In this document: in pieces, positions 10,154-21,787 of the stretch
Layout: each line of letters starts with the position of its first letter
Position numbering within the stretch: the stretch's first letter is position 1
Source of the DNA: Ceratodon purpureus
Lineage: Eukaryota; Streptophyta; Bryopsida; Pseudoditrichales; Ditrichaceae
Length of the DNA: 64,000 nt
NCBI GenBank assembly: GCA_014871385.1
Contig: CM026426.1
Location: 55,609,375 to 55,673,374, forward strand
Direction of reading: 5' to 3'
Notes under the pieces: generated by a model
What the model was told of the DNA's origin: nothing
The model's input: the letters and a program-made list of their open reading frames with translations, nothing else
Databases searched by the model: none
Program-made: the position numbers and the translations under genes

Positions 10154-12700
10154 TCACTGGGATGTATGCCCCTCCGACGACCTAATCAGCATCCGAATAA
10201 CAACGTCTACATTAAGCAACACGACATCCTTTACAAAACAGTCTTCCGCGCTCATAACGATTGTGGTATGTATGGAGCTACAAAGGATTACACCAAAGAG
10301 CCGTACCTCTGTTGTACGCAAGCCTCCCTCTGGATGAGCGGGGGTGGACGACATCGCCCCCTGCATAAATGGGCAGAAGAAGTAGATTCAATTAGTTAAA
10401 ACTACATGGCGTAGACAACCGCAATGGGCCCCTCACCGATAGAGAAACACATCGGTGAAGACATATACTTCGTCTACACATGTACTAAGTGAACCCACTG
10501 CGGTTCCTATTGCCAATCTGTGAATATCCAATGATTAACCCTGCTCTCCCAGTAATCTCGGAAGTCCGTAGTGCTTTCTGCGCCTAGTCTCCATGATCGA
10601 CACACACTTTGGATTGTGGACATCCTCTGCGCGAGCAAGGAGAAGTTACCATCGGACGATAGTACAATTGGCCATATGAGGGTGACAAGAAGATCCTCCG
10701 GCAAATCCGATAAATCAGACGGACCTTCCGTACTGCCCTCGGCAGAGAACTCGACATAATCCTCTGGGGCTTCCGTTGCGTCGTGGAAATCATCGTCAGA
10801 GTCACTATCCTCAACAACTTCAGGTTGGAGGAAATTTGACCATCCTTTATACCGTACAAACTGAGCAGTCCCCGCCGCTAAAGCATACGACATTGGAATC
10901 GAAACGCTGAGAAAAGTACAGAGTGTACAAAACATGACAACTGAAATCACACATCGCAGACTTATGATCATTCTTGACAAACTTCGCAATCAGTTCTATG
11001 TATTTTGGCTAGAATGGTGTATTGCTTGTGCCTCAATGGGTATACCTCAGCCTCCAAGGATACATATAGTACCTAAGGGAGCCGTTGAGCTACAACTTAA
11101 TTCCTTTCTATTTCGGGAAACGACCGTTGCTTTAGACCGTGCACTGGAATCACTGAGTAGCATTCTGGTTCGTCATTTCCATAACAAAGGACCTAGTACA
11201 TAATGACTCTACAAATAGAAGACATCGTTTCCTTACCTGTATGTCCGGATAAGCCACGGATTGTGATGGGGTCGTCGTTGTTTCGGACTCAGTTGGTGCA
11301 TCCATGCTTCCCCACATGAAAGAGAGGTCGTCGCCATCTTCCATGGCACCCTGCATCGGACATGGAATTTTTGTCATGCAAGGTGAGCTTGTTTGATGTG
11401 ATTATAGAGGAATTTAACTCTATCGGTGTCATATTGTTTCAAACAGTGTGGATGTACTTAAAATGACAACATCTACTGACATTGTACATAGCAATCACTT
11501 GTATGTTCTAGAATTCACTTACGCCCCATCCTGGTCCGTCTGTGGAGAGAGGGTCGTTGGCATTCATAGGTGCAGCCGTTGATCTCGCTCGACTTTCTTC
11601 CAACTATGACTCAATCGCTCTCGCCTCTTCTTCCGATTCCAATGTCTGCCAGTAGGTCACAAGCGCTGGAAAAGACTCCCTCGGGCACTGCTCGTGTTTC
11701 TATCCTCTCCCAGTGGACTTCCAGTAGTTCCTCCACTGGTATCGACAGCTGCTCATGGTCTTCTCGAGATTGCTCAGGATGTACTCGTCCGGAAGATTAT
11801 GTTCAAATATAAACTGTTTCCGTATCAGTTCTAGCATTCGCTCAATGTCCTTTTTAGGATGATCTTTGAATTTTATTACTTCCACTTTCAGAAATTTTCG
11901 AGCACAGGCACAAAACAAACGGTGCACAAAGACTCTGTACCCTTCATCGATCTCACCATTTGGCGTTGTTGGAAACTTGGTGGGCCAATCCTGGTTCTTC
12001 TCTTTGAAGGCAGTCTTTGCCAACCGTTGCAATTTACGTTGCCTGGTTCTCTTTGATTCCTCCCATAACTCAATTCGGTTGTCGCGGTCCCCTTTCTGAG
12101 ATACCAATTCTCCTTCCACCAATGGGGAGGCATGTGCTCCTACAGCATGAACCGCTGAAGGTGTCAGGGGAGCTCCTGAGCTGGCTGAGCCTATCTGCGG
12201 TGATATGTACTGTGGCCGCCGGATTAATCCATCTACTAGATTAGATTGATGAGTGCCCTGTTTCGTCCTTTACGGTTTGCCCGCACATAGTGCAATTTGA
12301 CCGATACTATGCGAGCTTGAACTACCTACTGATTGAGATGTGGACGGACCACCTTGAACAAATGCTCCGCTCGCATGCACATAGCCCCCTGTTCCAACAT
12401 ACCTCAAACCCCCGGTGGCGTGTGCAATGGGGGACAGCCCCATTGCCTGAGATCCAGCGCTTCCTTTGGGAGTGTGCATGCGCTCCCCATTTCCCTATTG
12501 CACTGATGCAGCTGGAAAGTCCGCATACATGAATTACAGGGGGCTGTGCATTGTAGCTCCGCCTCCTCCAGACTGTGTTCTTGTTCTCTCGTATACGACA
12601 TGTCCTCCCCAAGGTTGGACATAGACAGGCCTTTGCTGGAATGCCTGCATAACGGGAATGCCAGAGTTCTGTACATCCTGACGATGTCCAATCTCCGTCA
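10154..12700 (-). pseudogene. TNPA / Transposase_24-like gene of element A
   Basis: The main exon runs from about 12700 to a GTAAGT donor near 11521 in one unbroken frame. A glutamine/glycine/serine-rich N-terminus (QAFQQRPVYVQPWGG, GGPSTSQSVGSSSSH) is followed by a basic helical domain: NRIELWEESKRTRQRKLQRL, RVFVHRLFCACARKF, WRNYWKSTGRG, ALVTYWQTLESEEEARAI. The W..YW and YWxSxE pattern followed by N and R residues is typical of plant Ptta/En-Spm (Transposase_24) proteins, which bind transposon subterminal repeats. A further exon (11353-11238: DDLSFMWGSMDAPTESETTT) and a possible C-terminal exon (10366-10154) follow. Five in-frame stops interrupt the main exon: TAA at 12534, TAG at 12495, TAA at 12270, TAG at 11700 and TAG at 11604. 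There are no frameshifts. Confidence 0.6.
10507..10989 (-). pseudogene. F-box-like protein fragment
   Basis: The minus-strand frame encodes an acidic linker (EVVEDSDSDDDFHDATEAP), then an F-box-like segment with LSDLPEDLLVTLIWPIVL followed by IQSVCRSWRLG. It ends FRDYWESRVNHWIFTDW and a stop. LPxDLL...IWP followed about 25 residues later by VCxxW is the shape of an F-box (SCF substrate adaptor). The domain is weak, with no clear downstream repeats. A similar arrangement occurs at 13430-14000 and 61596-62147. It lies between exons of the TNPA-like gene, so it may be captured sequence or an exon of that gene. No ATG supports a start. Confidence 0.35.
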
Positions 12701-12846
12701 GAAATCAGGGCTATTACAACTGCGGACACTTCTATGCGAGTAAACATTATGTGATTAAAGGTGCTTATTCTCTATTGAAAAAATACTAGAGAAATGGGCC
12801 TGATATTTGAGGTGTGTTTACCAGTACTCGTGCACAGTAGGCATAC

Positions 12847-12961
12847 CTGGATTTGTGGTCTCAGAGGGAAAAACCCGTTGGACCCCATCGTGTTGTCGCA
12901 GATGTAGCCGTTCCAATGAACTGGTAACTTATTATTGCAGGCGTTCCGTAGACACTCCTGC
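12847..12961 (-). pseudogene. Isolated internal exon, unknown
   Basis: This short minus-strand exon has a good acceptor (CTCGTGCAG) and donor (CAG/GTATGC). It encodes about 38 residues including ECLRNACNNKLPVHWNGYIC and NGFFPLRPQIQ. The neighbouring exons were not identified. It is between the F-box-like fragment and the TNPA-like gene on the same strand and could belong to either. Confidence 0.3.
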
Positions 12962-13426
12962 ACGAGTATAGAGAAATTGAGATTAAGATACAAACATTGC
13001 AAAAGTAGATGTAAAATGCATTATAACAAAGTGTTATGAAACTGTGTTCCAGCGAAGGAAGAAGTTTATAACTCCAATAGAGGACGAGAGGTCCACCAAA
13101 TTACATAGGCATCAATGCCATTAGAGGATAATACAAATCACACTTGCAAATCACTCCAACAACTGATGGCGCTTCCGAGATTCCATGTCTAACGAGATGA
13201 TACTCTGCAGAATATCCAGTTACTATGACTGAGCTAAGCGAGAGACAATTAGTCACCAGGATTGACGACGTCGTTCCCCTATCAATAAAATCACCGGGTT
13301 CGCATCTCTACATTGGGACGACCTACTTCTACATAAAGTAGAACTCCCAATGCCCAAGGATGCATTGTTTCCTTCTCATCCTCGGCTAATTTCCTACAAT
13401 AACAATCAGACGAGGACAGTAGCAGA

Positions 13427-14000
13427 CTAATAATCGTCTTCCTCATCAGATGTAGAATCCGAATCTCCAGAGGAGCCATAACTCGGAGAAACTGTGCCCC
13501 ACTCTAACCACCCTCGTTGAACTCTTTGGAATTGTCGACGTGCTGCAACCAAGCCTTGCAAACCCCTCGCAAGGACGTACATATGAGATAGTTCTCTGTT
13601 TTGTTTTCACCATACATGAGGCGTGGCCATATACAAGCGTCGACGATGTCGTCGCCAAGATCCTCCAAAAATTTAGCTTCCACTCGAGGGGTCTGTTCCC
13701 CAACATTCATGAACAGTTGGCCATTGAGGAGGTCCACGGGGTTCCCATCGTCGTCGAAGTCCTCGATTATGACACCCCAAACAACCTCCGGTCCACACCG
13801 CGACTCCTTCGAATCTATCAACGATAATTATAGAGAAATGGGAAGAACTCTATGAAGAATGGGGGCAAAGTTGGAATGGGCATGTAGGCTTACCTGCGGA
13901 GGACCTCCTACCGAAAACAACCCTCGAAATGGATCCTGCTCTTCGCACCGCAATGTTGTGTTATGACAAACGCAAGCGGAGTATGAAGGCCTGCCATGGC
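13427..14000 (-). pseudogene. F-box-like protein fragment with acidic tail
   Basis: A minus-strand exon near 13990-13905 (EEQDPFRGLFSVGGPP, donor GTAAGC) is followed by a frame at about 13821-13504. That frame encodes DSKESRCGPEVVWGVIIEDF, FLEDLGDDIVDACIWPRLM and CTSLRGVCKAWLQHVDNSKE. The L..L.DD.V...IWP...VC.AW pattern parallels the F-box-like segment at 10507-10989. The frame then meets TAG (13504-13506). In another frame a plausible acidic C-terminus (YGSSGDSDSTSDEEDDY) ends at a stop near 13430, implying a frameshift or short intron. Role as an SCF adaptor is only a suggestion from this motif. Confidence 0.35.
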
Positions 14001-14684
14001 CCGGATGCCATATCATCGTCATCTCCTCAGCTCCAAAACACCCCCGTCACGCGCCCGTAGGAATTCTTTAGGGCATCGCCACGGTGATCCACTTCCTGAC
14101 AGACACTCTCTTAAGAACCAGGAATCACTTACGGCGGCGACAAGAGAGCACAATAAACATTGCCTACTATCATACCCTCTGAATAAGAAAGTCCAAAGTG
14201 CCAGTGCCAAGAAAAGCATTGTGAGAATATATAGGATCCACGGAGAGGACCCCTTCCCTTCTGACGAGGCAATACCCATGAACAACTTACATCTTCCCTT
14301 GGTATTCGTGTATGCAGGTTGAAGGAGTGACAACTTGGGATGCGCCATGTAAGCCCTACGACGCAAACCCTGACCACTCTATGGCACCCCCTCGGACGTA
14401 TGTCCAAATTCTGCATTTAAAGACTGTGTCGTGTTCTGCCCCTCTATTCGGTGTTCTCGGGTACTGTGTTATGGTGGCCACTATTCTGTGAGTTTTGTTT
14501 ATGGTGATTTGGCAAAATGTGCATTCCGCAGCGGCGTCGCTGGTTGGAGATGTTTGAGGACGGTGTAGATGTCCGCGTCGATCTGAGGATAAAGGACAAC
14601 TTCAAATTCAGAAGGTATGTGTTTACTTCCGTGAGTGTCTTCCTTCAATCTCCTCATTAGGATTTCTCTCCGAGTTTCACCTAC

Positions 14685-15449
14685 ATGGGTTCATTTTCTA
14701 TAACGTATCAGAAGCACTACGGGATTCCGTCTGTAGGGTACGACTCCACAAGGGGCCAGCCAACATGGTTGGAAACCGCAATTCGAGAATACGAATTAGG
14801 GTATATGGGTCCGCTCCATGATTGCAAAGGATCGTGCAGGTGCATCGCATGCGCCAAGTTAGAATGGCTACGGAGCCGGAATTGCAAATGCAAGTTGGGA
14901 ATAGTTTGGGGGAGGTATGTCACACTCGACGCAGCAATTCGATCAAAGTGCATTCGGTGTCGCTGTAGGCCGGAGAACGATAGGTTTTACACAGAATTGG
15001 AGTGCAGTTGTATCATGGAAATGCCAACCCAAAGATACGTTATAGGGGAGGGAACTAACAATTCGAGTCTCGCCTCTCAATACTATATCCACATCCCTTT
15101 CCTGAATAGCAACGGCGAGAGCGACAGTTTATGCGTTGACAACGAATGCCCCCTGGTTCATAAGTTGAAATTTCAAGAATGGATTATATCCAGTAACAAG
15201 GTTGGTGCCACAATTAAAGTTGACGCGCTCGCCGTCGAGAGCAGAGATGATCCTGGAGAATCGATTCGCTATAGAACGGATTTGCCGGGGGAGAATATCA
15301 CAGTACCTTTCGCCCCTCAAGAGGACGACGTCACGGACACTGCGTCCTCGTCGATTCGGAAGCACCCTCTGGATTTTGACTCCATTCTGACCTGTCCTGA
15401 ACGTTCCGTTCGCGGTCGTTCAAAGAGCCCGCAAGACTATGTGTATTAG
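14685..15449 (+). CDS. Intact cysteine-rich protein, 254 residues, unknown
   Basis: An uninterrupted 254-codon frame from ATG to TAG. A preceding exon-like ORF (14521-14618, RRRWLEMFEDGVDVRVDLRI, donor GTATGT) may be a first exon, but the phases do not match perfectly. The first half holds dense cysteine clusters near residues 46-110: CKGSCRCIACAKLEW, NCKCKLG, SKCIRCRCRPE, ELECSCIM. There are about 14 cysteines overall, consistent with several structural zinc sites. The second half is ordinary and hydrophilic (YYIHIPFLNSNGESDSLCVD) with a serine/arginine tail. No signal peptide or membrane segment is seen. It lies between the divergent TNPA-like and TNP2 genes of a heavily broken element, so an unbroken frame here is notable. 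I do not recognise the family. Confidence 0.55.
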   Translation: MGSFSITYQKHYGIPSVGYDSTRGQPTWLETAIREYELGYMGPLHDCKGSCRCIACAKLEWLRSRNCKCKLGIVWGRYVTLDAAIRSKCIRCRCRPENDRFYTELECSCIMEMPTQRYVIGEGTNNSSLASQYYIHIPFLNSNGESDSLCVDNECPLVHKLKFQEWIISSNKVGATIKVDALAVESRDDPGESIRYRTDLPGENITVPFAPQEDDVTDTASSSIRKHPLDFDSILTCPERSVRGRSKSPQDYVY

Positions 15450-15913
15450 GGTTATAAACATAGTTCCTCTTTCTAGTTTTGGGTGTAACTGGTTTTAGGA
15501 AGGTCACACATCTGAATCAGCTTGATGTTTTAGATGTAGCAAAGAGTACAGAGCGCCTCCTTCTGGTAGAGCGGGATGCTGGAACAATTGCCTGCGATTT
15601 ATATAAAGTTTGAAGGTTTTTTCACTGAAAGCTGTTACGCCCGCCACTGAGAACGCATGTCCTTTGTGCTTAATCTCGGAGGCTTGTATTGCAATTGATT
15701 TGTTGGACATGTACATTGTTAGAAGTATTAGTCGTTGTAAATTTCTGAATTTTGGTGCTTCCGAATTGTAGTCGCCCTGCCTTTCTTCTGCTCCTGCAAC
15801 TCTGCATTTCAAGTATTACAGAAGTCGATGAATAAAGTCACCGTTGGACATGCTGTGTCGTTGTCAGCTCTTCTAACCATGTCGATTTTGTTTGTTCTTC
15901 CTCCGTAGGAGCA

Positions 15914-18900
15914 ATGACGGAGTCAATTTGTCGCTCTCTTCCAGATGAGCGCAGTATAAGAGCCCGAGAGTTGAAGCTCATTGAAAGGGAGGTGAGAATA
16001 GCAGGGTCAAGAGGGCTTACTCGGTTACATTGTCCTTGCAATCTGTGCATGAAGGAACAACACTCCATGAAAACAGTCGCTAGTTATCGCAGATGCCTCA
16101 GGTCGAACAAGCGTCACCCATGGTTTTTCGGATCCACAGAGGTAAGAACCACAGTCTCTCTATGTAATTTATCCGAGATCAGATTGTGTTCGCCTAGGGG
16201 TGATGCGTGGAGTTAGAAGCTATCCAAATTGAGATCTTGAGTGAGGTTGTGAATTTAATTTCCATAAAGGATATCTTCTACTTTCTGAAATAGATTGAAG
16301 GACAAGCTCAAATCTGAAAAAATGTGCACAACATGAGTTACCACATCCAATGCCATTCTAGTAGAAAATCCTTAGAGGATTTTTCCAGAACATTCACTTT
16401 GCTTGTTGCTCAAACATTGATATATGGTTGCTGAGACATTGATATATGATTGCTCCTGAGATGAGTTGCAATTCAAATGGAATATAGACGGTCAGAGTCT
16501 ATTGCTCTTCTGCGAAGAGAGCGGACATGTCACTCTAGTTCTCTAACGTGTCCGCAACTCCTCATGAACATTTTGCGGTCCTTTGCAGGGATATGAAGCG
16601 GACAGCTCAGACGAAGAGTAGGACGACCACGTGAATTGGTAATATGGAGCACAAGCATCAATCGGAGTCAACCATGTTGTCGAGGAACCACTGGACCTGG
16701 GCATGGACGTTCAACAAATGCTCATCGACTCTCTGGACCTCGCCGACCGCATCCATGCAGAGGCAACTACGGCACGAGAGAACGCTAACGGGGATCATAA
16801 TGAGATGCCTAACGACAATGAAGATCCGCCCGAGGAGGGTGTTCCCGCCCCTGATATGTCACAGTCGCCATTAGGAATGCCTCCTCAATTCGATGAAGAG
16901 CAGAATGGCAATCTTCCCCCATCCGACACCAATAGCGCAGGAGACGAACCCCAAAGTCGAGATGTGGACAACATGGAGGTAGATGAAGAGGCCCCCGGGA
17001 CAGATGCCCCACCAGACATTCATGGAGGCAGGGATGTGGACTTCGTGGATGATGAGGAATTATCGTGGGGCGAGAATAATACAGACAACGACGCGGCTGT
17101 TGCAGCACTTGAGGAGGCAGTGGCTACTCCTTTATATCATGGATCAGAGCACTCCAGCATGGGAGCGACGTACCTGCTACTCAGCTCTAGCAAACTGCAC
17201 AAGTGTTCCAATATATACTTGGACGAACTATTCAGGACTTTGAGCATGATGGTGTTACCGCAGCCCAATTCACTATCGAGGTCGTATCAAGAAGCTTCGG
17301 AGTACCTCAAGCGACTTCGGCACTCATTCAAATCCATTGATGTATGCCCGAACAATTGCGTGCTTTTCAGAGGGGAACTCTAGCATGCTCAGAACTGCCT
17401 CCACTGTCGTGCTCCTAGAAGAAAGCGATCTGGGCGTTCCGAAGTTTCACAAAAAGTGGTCTAGTATTTCCCAGTCATCCCACGTTTAAAACGAATGTTT
17501 CGGAGCGTAGAGCAGGCAGCAGCCATGACCTGGTAGGCTGTTCAGCAATTTGATGGCCGTTTCATGCGGCATGTCTCTCAGTCCAAGCAATGGGAGTTCA
17601 TCAACAACCGGTTTAAGCACGAATTTGGCAACGAGGACAGAAATGTTAGGTTGGGTTTGGTGGTTGACGGTATCAATCCTTCAGGCGACAAACGAAGTGT
17701 GTACTCGATATGGCCAGTTCTTCTATTGAATTACAATATCCCTCCATGGCTTCCAACCAAAAAGTATTTCATGGTGCTAGCGATTTTGATTCCACGCCCT
17801 AAGTCAGTTACTTCAGAGCATTTTGATGTATTCTTGAATCCTCTGATTGATGAACTACTCGAACTCTAGAATCATGGAGTCTACTGCATGGATGCGTCTA
17901 ACTACAAGAGATCTTCGCACTTTGTCATGAAGGCCATGGTAATATGGACAATTGGTGATTACCCTACGTACGGCATGATAGCCGGAAGTGTGACCAAGGG
18001 CTTCGTGGGCTGCACAGTATGTGGAGAAGGATTTCCGTCACAGCGTTCCAAGGTCTTACACAAGAATGTATTTTGTAACTGTGCGAGACGTTGGTTATTT
18101 GATAATCATCCTCTGCAGGATGACAGTACAAACTTTGAAGCCGCAGAGCACCGTCGTCCGCCCCCTCCAATAACTGGTTTTTTAGTAAATGGCTTGACCA
18201 GCTCTGTTTCAGATGTTGCCTTTATGATCTGTGCGACAATGTGGAATGCGCAGGCACTGCCAGTCCGACATACACTCGACGTTATGCATATAGAGAAGAA
18301 CATCGCAGCTACTACAATGGGATTTCTGCTAGGGGAGCTCGATACCGTAGGGGTTCGCAAGGACGCAGAGGCTGTAGGGGTAATGCCGCATATACATCTA
18401 GTGAGACAAGGGGAGGGTAATCCATACCTCAAACCGCCTGCTCCTTATGTCCTACGCCCTGAGGAGAAGAAGTTGGTGCTGGAAACTATCAAGTCCATTC
18501 AAACTCCTACAGATCACTCTGCAAATTTTGATAAGTTAGTGAACTTGGAGAAAGGCAAGCTTCAATTCCTAAAAAGTCATGATTGGCACATTCTCTTGCA
18601 GGAGATTCTTCCAGCAGCAATCAGATCCTCTTTAGCTCCTGGGCCGAGAGTTGCCATCATTAGACTTGGTCACTGTTTCAAACGGTTTTGTGACAAAGTA
18701 ATTGATCGTAGGGGAATGGCCAAACTCCAGAACTAGGTAGCAGAGACGGCTGCCCTTTTGGAGGTACACTTCCCTCCCGGCTATTGGAATGTTATGCCTC
18801 ACCACATGGTACATATTCCCCGTGAGTTATACTGGTGTGGTCTTGTCCACGCGAGGTGGATGTATGGGGTAGAGAGGTATCTAGGCCACATGAAGACTTT

Positions 18901-20451
18901 CATACTCAACAAGGCTCGCCCGGAAGGTTCAATTGCCATGGGGTTTATGTACGAGGAGGCAATTGCTTTCGTCACTGAACACTTCCGACTTTACCCCGGA
19001 GCAGCACGCGTTATTTGGGACATGGAGGAAGATTTGAAGGACTGTTCAGAGGTCCTAGAGGGGAAGCCGAGGGAGAGAGATTGGTCTGTAGCGGACTTAG
19101 AGGAGCTTCACGACTTTGTCATCAGGCATAATGAGATTACAGCACCGTTGTTTCAGTGAGTTTGAAGTGTCATTGGTTCATCTGCCTTCGTTGTATCTGT
19201 ACGTGCTGGTTTTGTTGTATGTTTTTAAATTTTGATCCACTGGCTTAGCAATTGCTTGGCTTACCGTCAGAATGTGTTCTGTGGTAGTGGCAGTATCGTT
19301 TACATTTCTCGAATGCCACATCTGACGGACCCCTTGCAGTGATTTCGTCGTCTTCGCTAATGGAGGATGTCAACTAACACTTTCAGGTCGAGTTACTTTT
19401 TGTAATCTCCAGGGAATATACAGAGTTACAGCGGGCATATGAGAGCACGAGAGTAAGACGGTATAATGGATTTGCGACTTGGTTAAAAAATAGAGTTAGT
19501 GAAATGGACAGAGATGGCCTCAATCCGGACCTGGCGATTGTGACAATGTCTAGGCTACCCTTTCCTACGATAAAACATTATAATTTCATGTGGGCCTACG
19601 GGTATCATTTCAGAGTTGACGATGAACAAGGGAGGAGTAACGTATCCTTCGACTCTGGAGTGGCAGCAATAATAACCCAGGTATGTCTATCGTCTCGAGC
19701 AGACCGTAATCCCATTGAGGCGTCCCTTCAATATGTGGGAATCATACAAGACATAGTACATGTTAACTACGGAGTCCACAAGTTCTCGGCTTTAAAGTGC
19801 TCATGGATTAAACCAAATCTTGAAGGCCATCCCACTATTCAGTGTGACGAGCATGGCTTCTGGTCCGTAAAGTTTAGAGCTCGACAGTCACCTGTTGTCG
19901 AGCCTTACGTATTTCCAAACCATGTTCAGCAGGTATTGGCTATGGAATTCGAATTACGGAATGTGTAATTCATTATTTCCTTCGTTTGAATTTTAAAATA
20001 TTTAGCACCTGTGGGCTACCAATCAATTGCTTTAATACTCTGTGGTCTTGGATATGTTCAGGTGTATTTTATAGATGACGTCCATGACACTGAGTGGAAG
20101 GTCGTTCGACAAAGAGAGCCTCGCTCCAGAAGGGTCACATCTGAAACAGGAGGAGGGACTCTAAGTGCCGCCGGTAGAGCAGACGCGGTACAGACTGCAA
20201 GTTTCAACCGCCCACTGGAATTGGAAAGGACGCGGCAGGAAGTTCCACAGCCTGTTCTGGCGGCAGTAGTGGAGCAAGTAATGGCGGAGGAGGAGTTGGA
20301 GGAGGAGTACACCCCCTACGCAGAGACGGACCATGTTGACGAAGAGGATGAAACGGAGGATGCCGGGACGGAACCGCCATTCCAAAATCAGAGCATTAGA
20401 AACCACCTCTTCCTACACGAAGCTGTCGCTCAGTTGGTGAGTGCGCTTTGA
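15914..20451 (+). pseudogene. TNP2-like transposase of element A
   Basis: Exons: 15914-16141 (transposase-associated zinc domain, SIRARELKLIEREVRIAG, LHCPCNLCMKE), 16589-about 19155 (acidic linker then Transposase_21 core), about 19387-19932 and 20062-20451 (DUF4216-like end: YVGIIQDIVHVNYG, EWKVVRQREPRSRR). The core shows NCLHCRAPRRK, YFPVIPRLKRMF, SVYSIWPVLLLNYNIPPW, the HTLDVMHIEKN landmark and the DUF4218 block ARWMYGVERYLGH. Seven in-frame stops occur: TAG at 16619, TAA at 16640 and TAG at 17381, 17462, 17534, 17867 and 18734. The 2.5-kb second exon keeps one reading frame without a single indel. TNP2 is the catalytic transposase of CACTA elements. Here it cannot be made full length under the standard code. 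The last exon is acidic (EEELEEEYTPY). Confidence 0.85.
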
Positions 20452-21787
20452 GAGGACCGCTCCCTGGCTATTGGGAGAATGGCATTTTGAAATTCAGCCG
20501 GTCACGTATATAACTTCAATCAAGTTTCCATGGTACTTACACTGAATTCGGATCTGGCTTTCACTATAAATGTATTTTTGGTATCGTGTCCTATGTATGT
20601 AGTTTGCAAAGCATGGAGCTTGTTGCTTAAGTTGTAGCATGATTTTTTTCTCTTGTCCCATCTGAGTTCTACAATGCGTATGTTCGCCCTCGTTGTAGGG
20701 GTGCTGACTTCATTAGCATATCCTCATGCCCATGTCTTGACATTCATGCAGCAGTAGAATGTTATAGGTAAGGAACACTGGATGTTACTGTCGGGAGAGT
20801 GATAGAAATGCGGTAAACCGATTGCAGCTCTACATTTTACATACTGAAATTCACTTACCATAATTTTTTATTTTTTTCCCACTGCTGTTTTGGTAAGAGA
20901 ATGGAATAGCTACTCTTAGAATGTTAGATATCTATTCTCAAGGCTTCTGCACTTCATCATCTAAGTGCAAATACCTATTCACATAGCCAACTGTTACGTG
21001 TAAGTCACCCTCCACCCCCAGAACCAGTTTCCCCTCCCTTCACACCCCACAACTTCTCAATAAGTTGATGCTCCCTGTAATCCTATCTCATGATTAGATT
21101 TTGATATTAATTGTGAGACGGTTTCTCAGAGTTCGTATGTAATGCTTATCTGATTAATGGATTCTTACTAATTGGCGTCCATAGTAACATACTATCTAGG
21201 CTAGTGTCTCCATGACATTAATGGTGTACCCTCGATCCCATGAACACCATGATACGCTAAAAGATTTGAAATAACACCAAAAGATTGTTTGTGGATTCTT
21301 CTAATGTTGTCTCCCTTGGATTTGACAGATTGCTTCCTCCAGGAGAACTGGACTCATCATCGTGTCCTGACATGCACCCGAGCAGTCTACTCAACAATGA
21401 TATTCCCTTGTTTCGAAGCCTCCACGATCATCTCTTTTGGCGGCCATTACTCGAGCATGTCAAATCACACTACAGCATGCATCTTCCCCAAACTGACAAG
21501 TGGCTCCCTCTTCACCTCCTCAAATTACATATTAATGTAAGCGCTCCCTGCATAATCCCCTTCGCACGTAGCATTGCTCAGTTTGCTCCATTGTGTAATG
21601 TGATCTTTGGATCGTTTTGTTGTGTTTCTCATGCTGTCTTCGCTGAGCAGTCTATCTTTGCGTAGTGTTGGTCTTAGCCCAGTGCCGATCTTAGATCTGG
21701 TCGTTGTTTCTTTCGTGCATTGGAACTCAGCGCTCAACACCCTGCCCACCGTCTTCTTCCCGTTCAATTCTCCCTTCATTGACGATC
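20452..21787. other. Stretch between element A and the coiled-coil gene
   Basis: No convincing exon. Open frames at 21285-21665 lack splice partners and probably lie in the promoter or 5' UTR of the gene starting at 21788. A CCACCCCCAGAACC-like C-rich patch occurs near 21010. Confidence 0.4.

Larger units (their letters stand above)
9780..20451. mobile_element. CACTA (En/Spm)-like element A, decayed, ends unresolved
   Basis: A TNPA/Transposase_24-like gene on the minus strand (10154-12700) and a TNP2 gene on the plus strand (15914-20451) diverge from a central region, the same layout as element B at 36761-48749. The span given is the coding span plus a minus-strand exon at 9780-9953, which ends at a GTACGT donor. 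I could not find paired CACTA...TAGTG termini or a 3-bp duplication, so the true ends are unknown. Both genes have many in-frame stops but almost no frameshifts. Two F-box-like fragments and a cysteine-rich ORF lie within it, so it may be a composite of nested pieces. Confidence 0.65.

Noticed and set aside
16589-19155. Alternative genetic code in which TAG/TAA are read as glutamine
   Set aside because: The 1213-codon SF3B3 gene has no internal stop and ends at TAA at the normal family end, and gypsy and methyltransferase-like genes contain TGA stops. Ordinary decay explains the pattern better.
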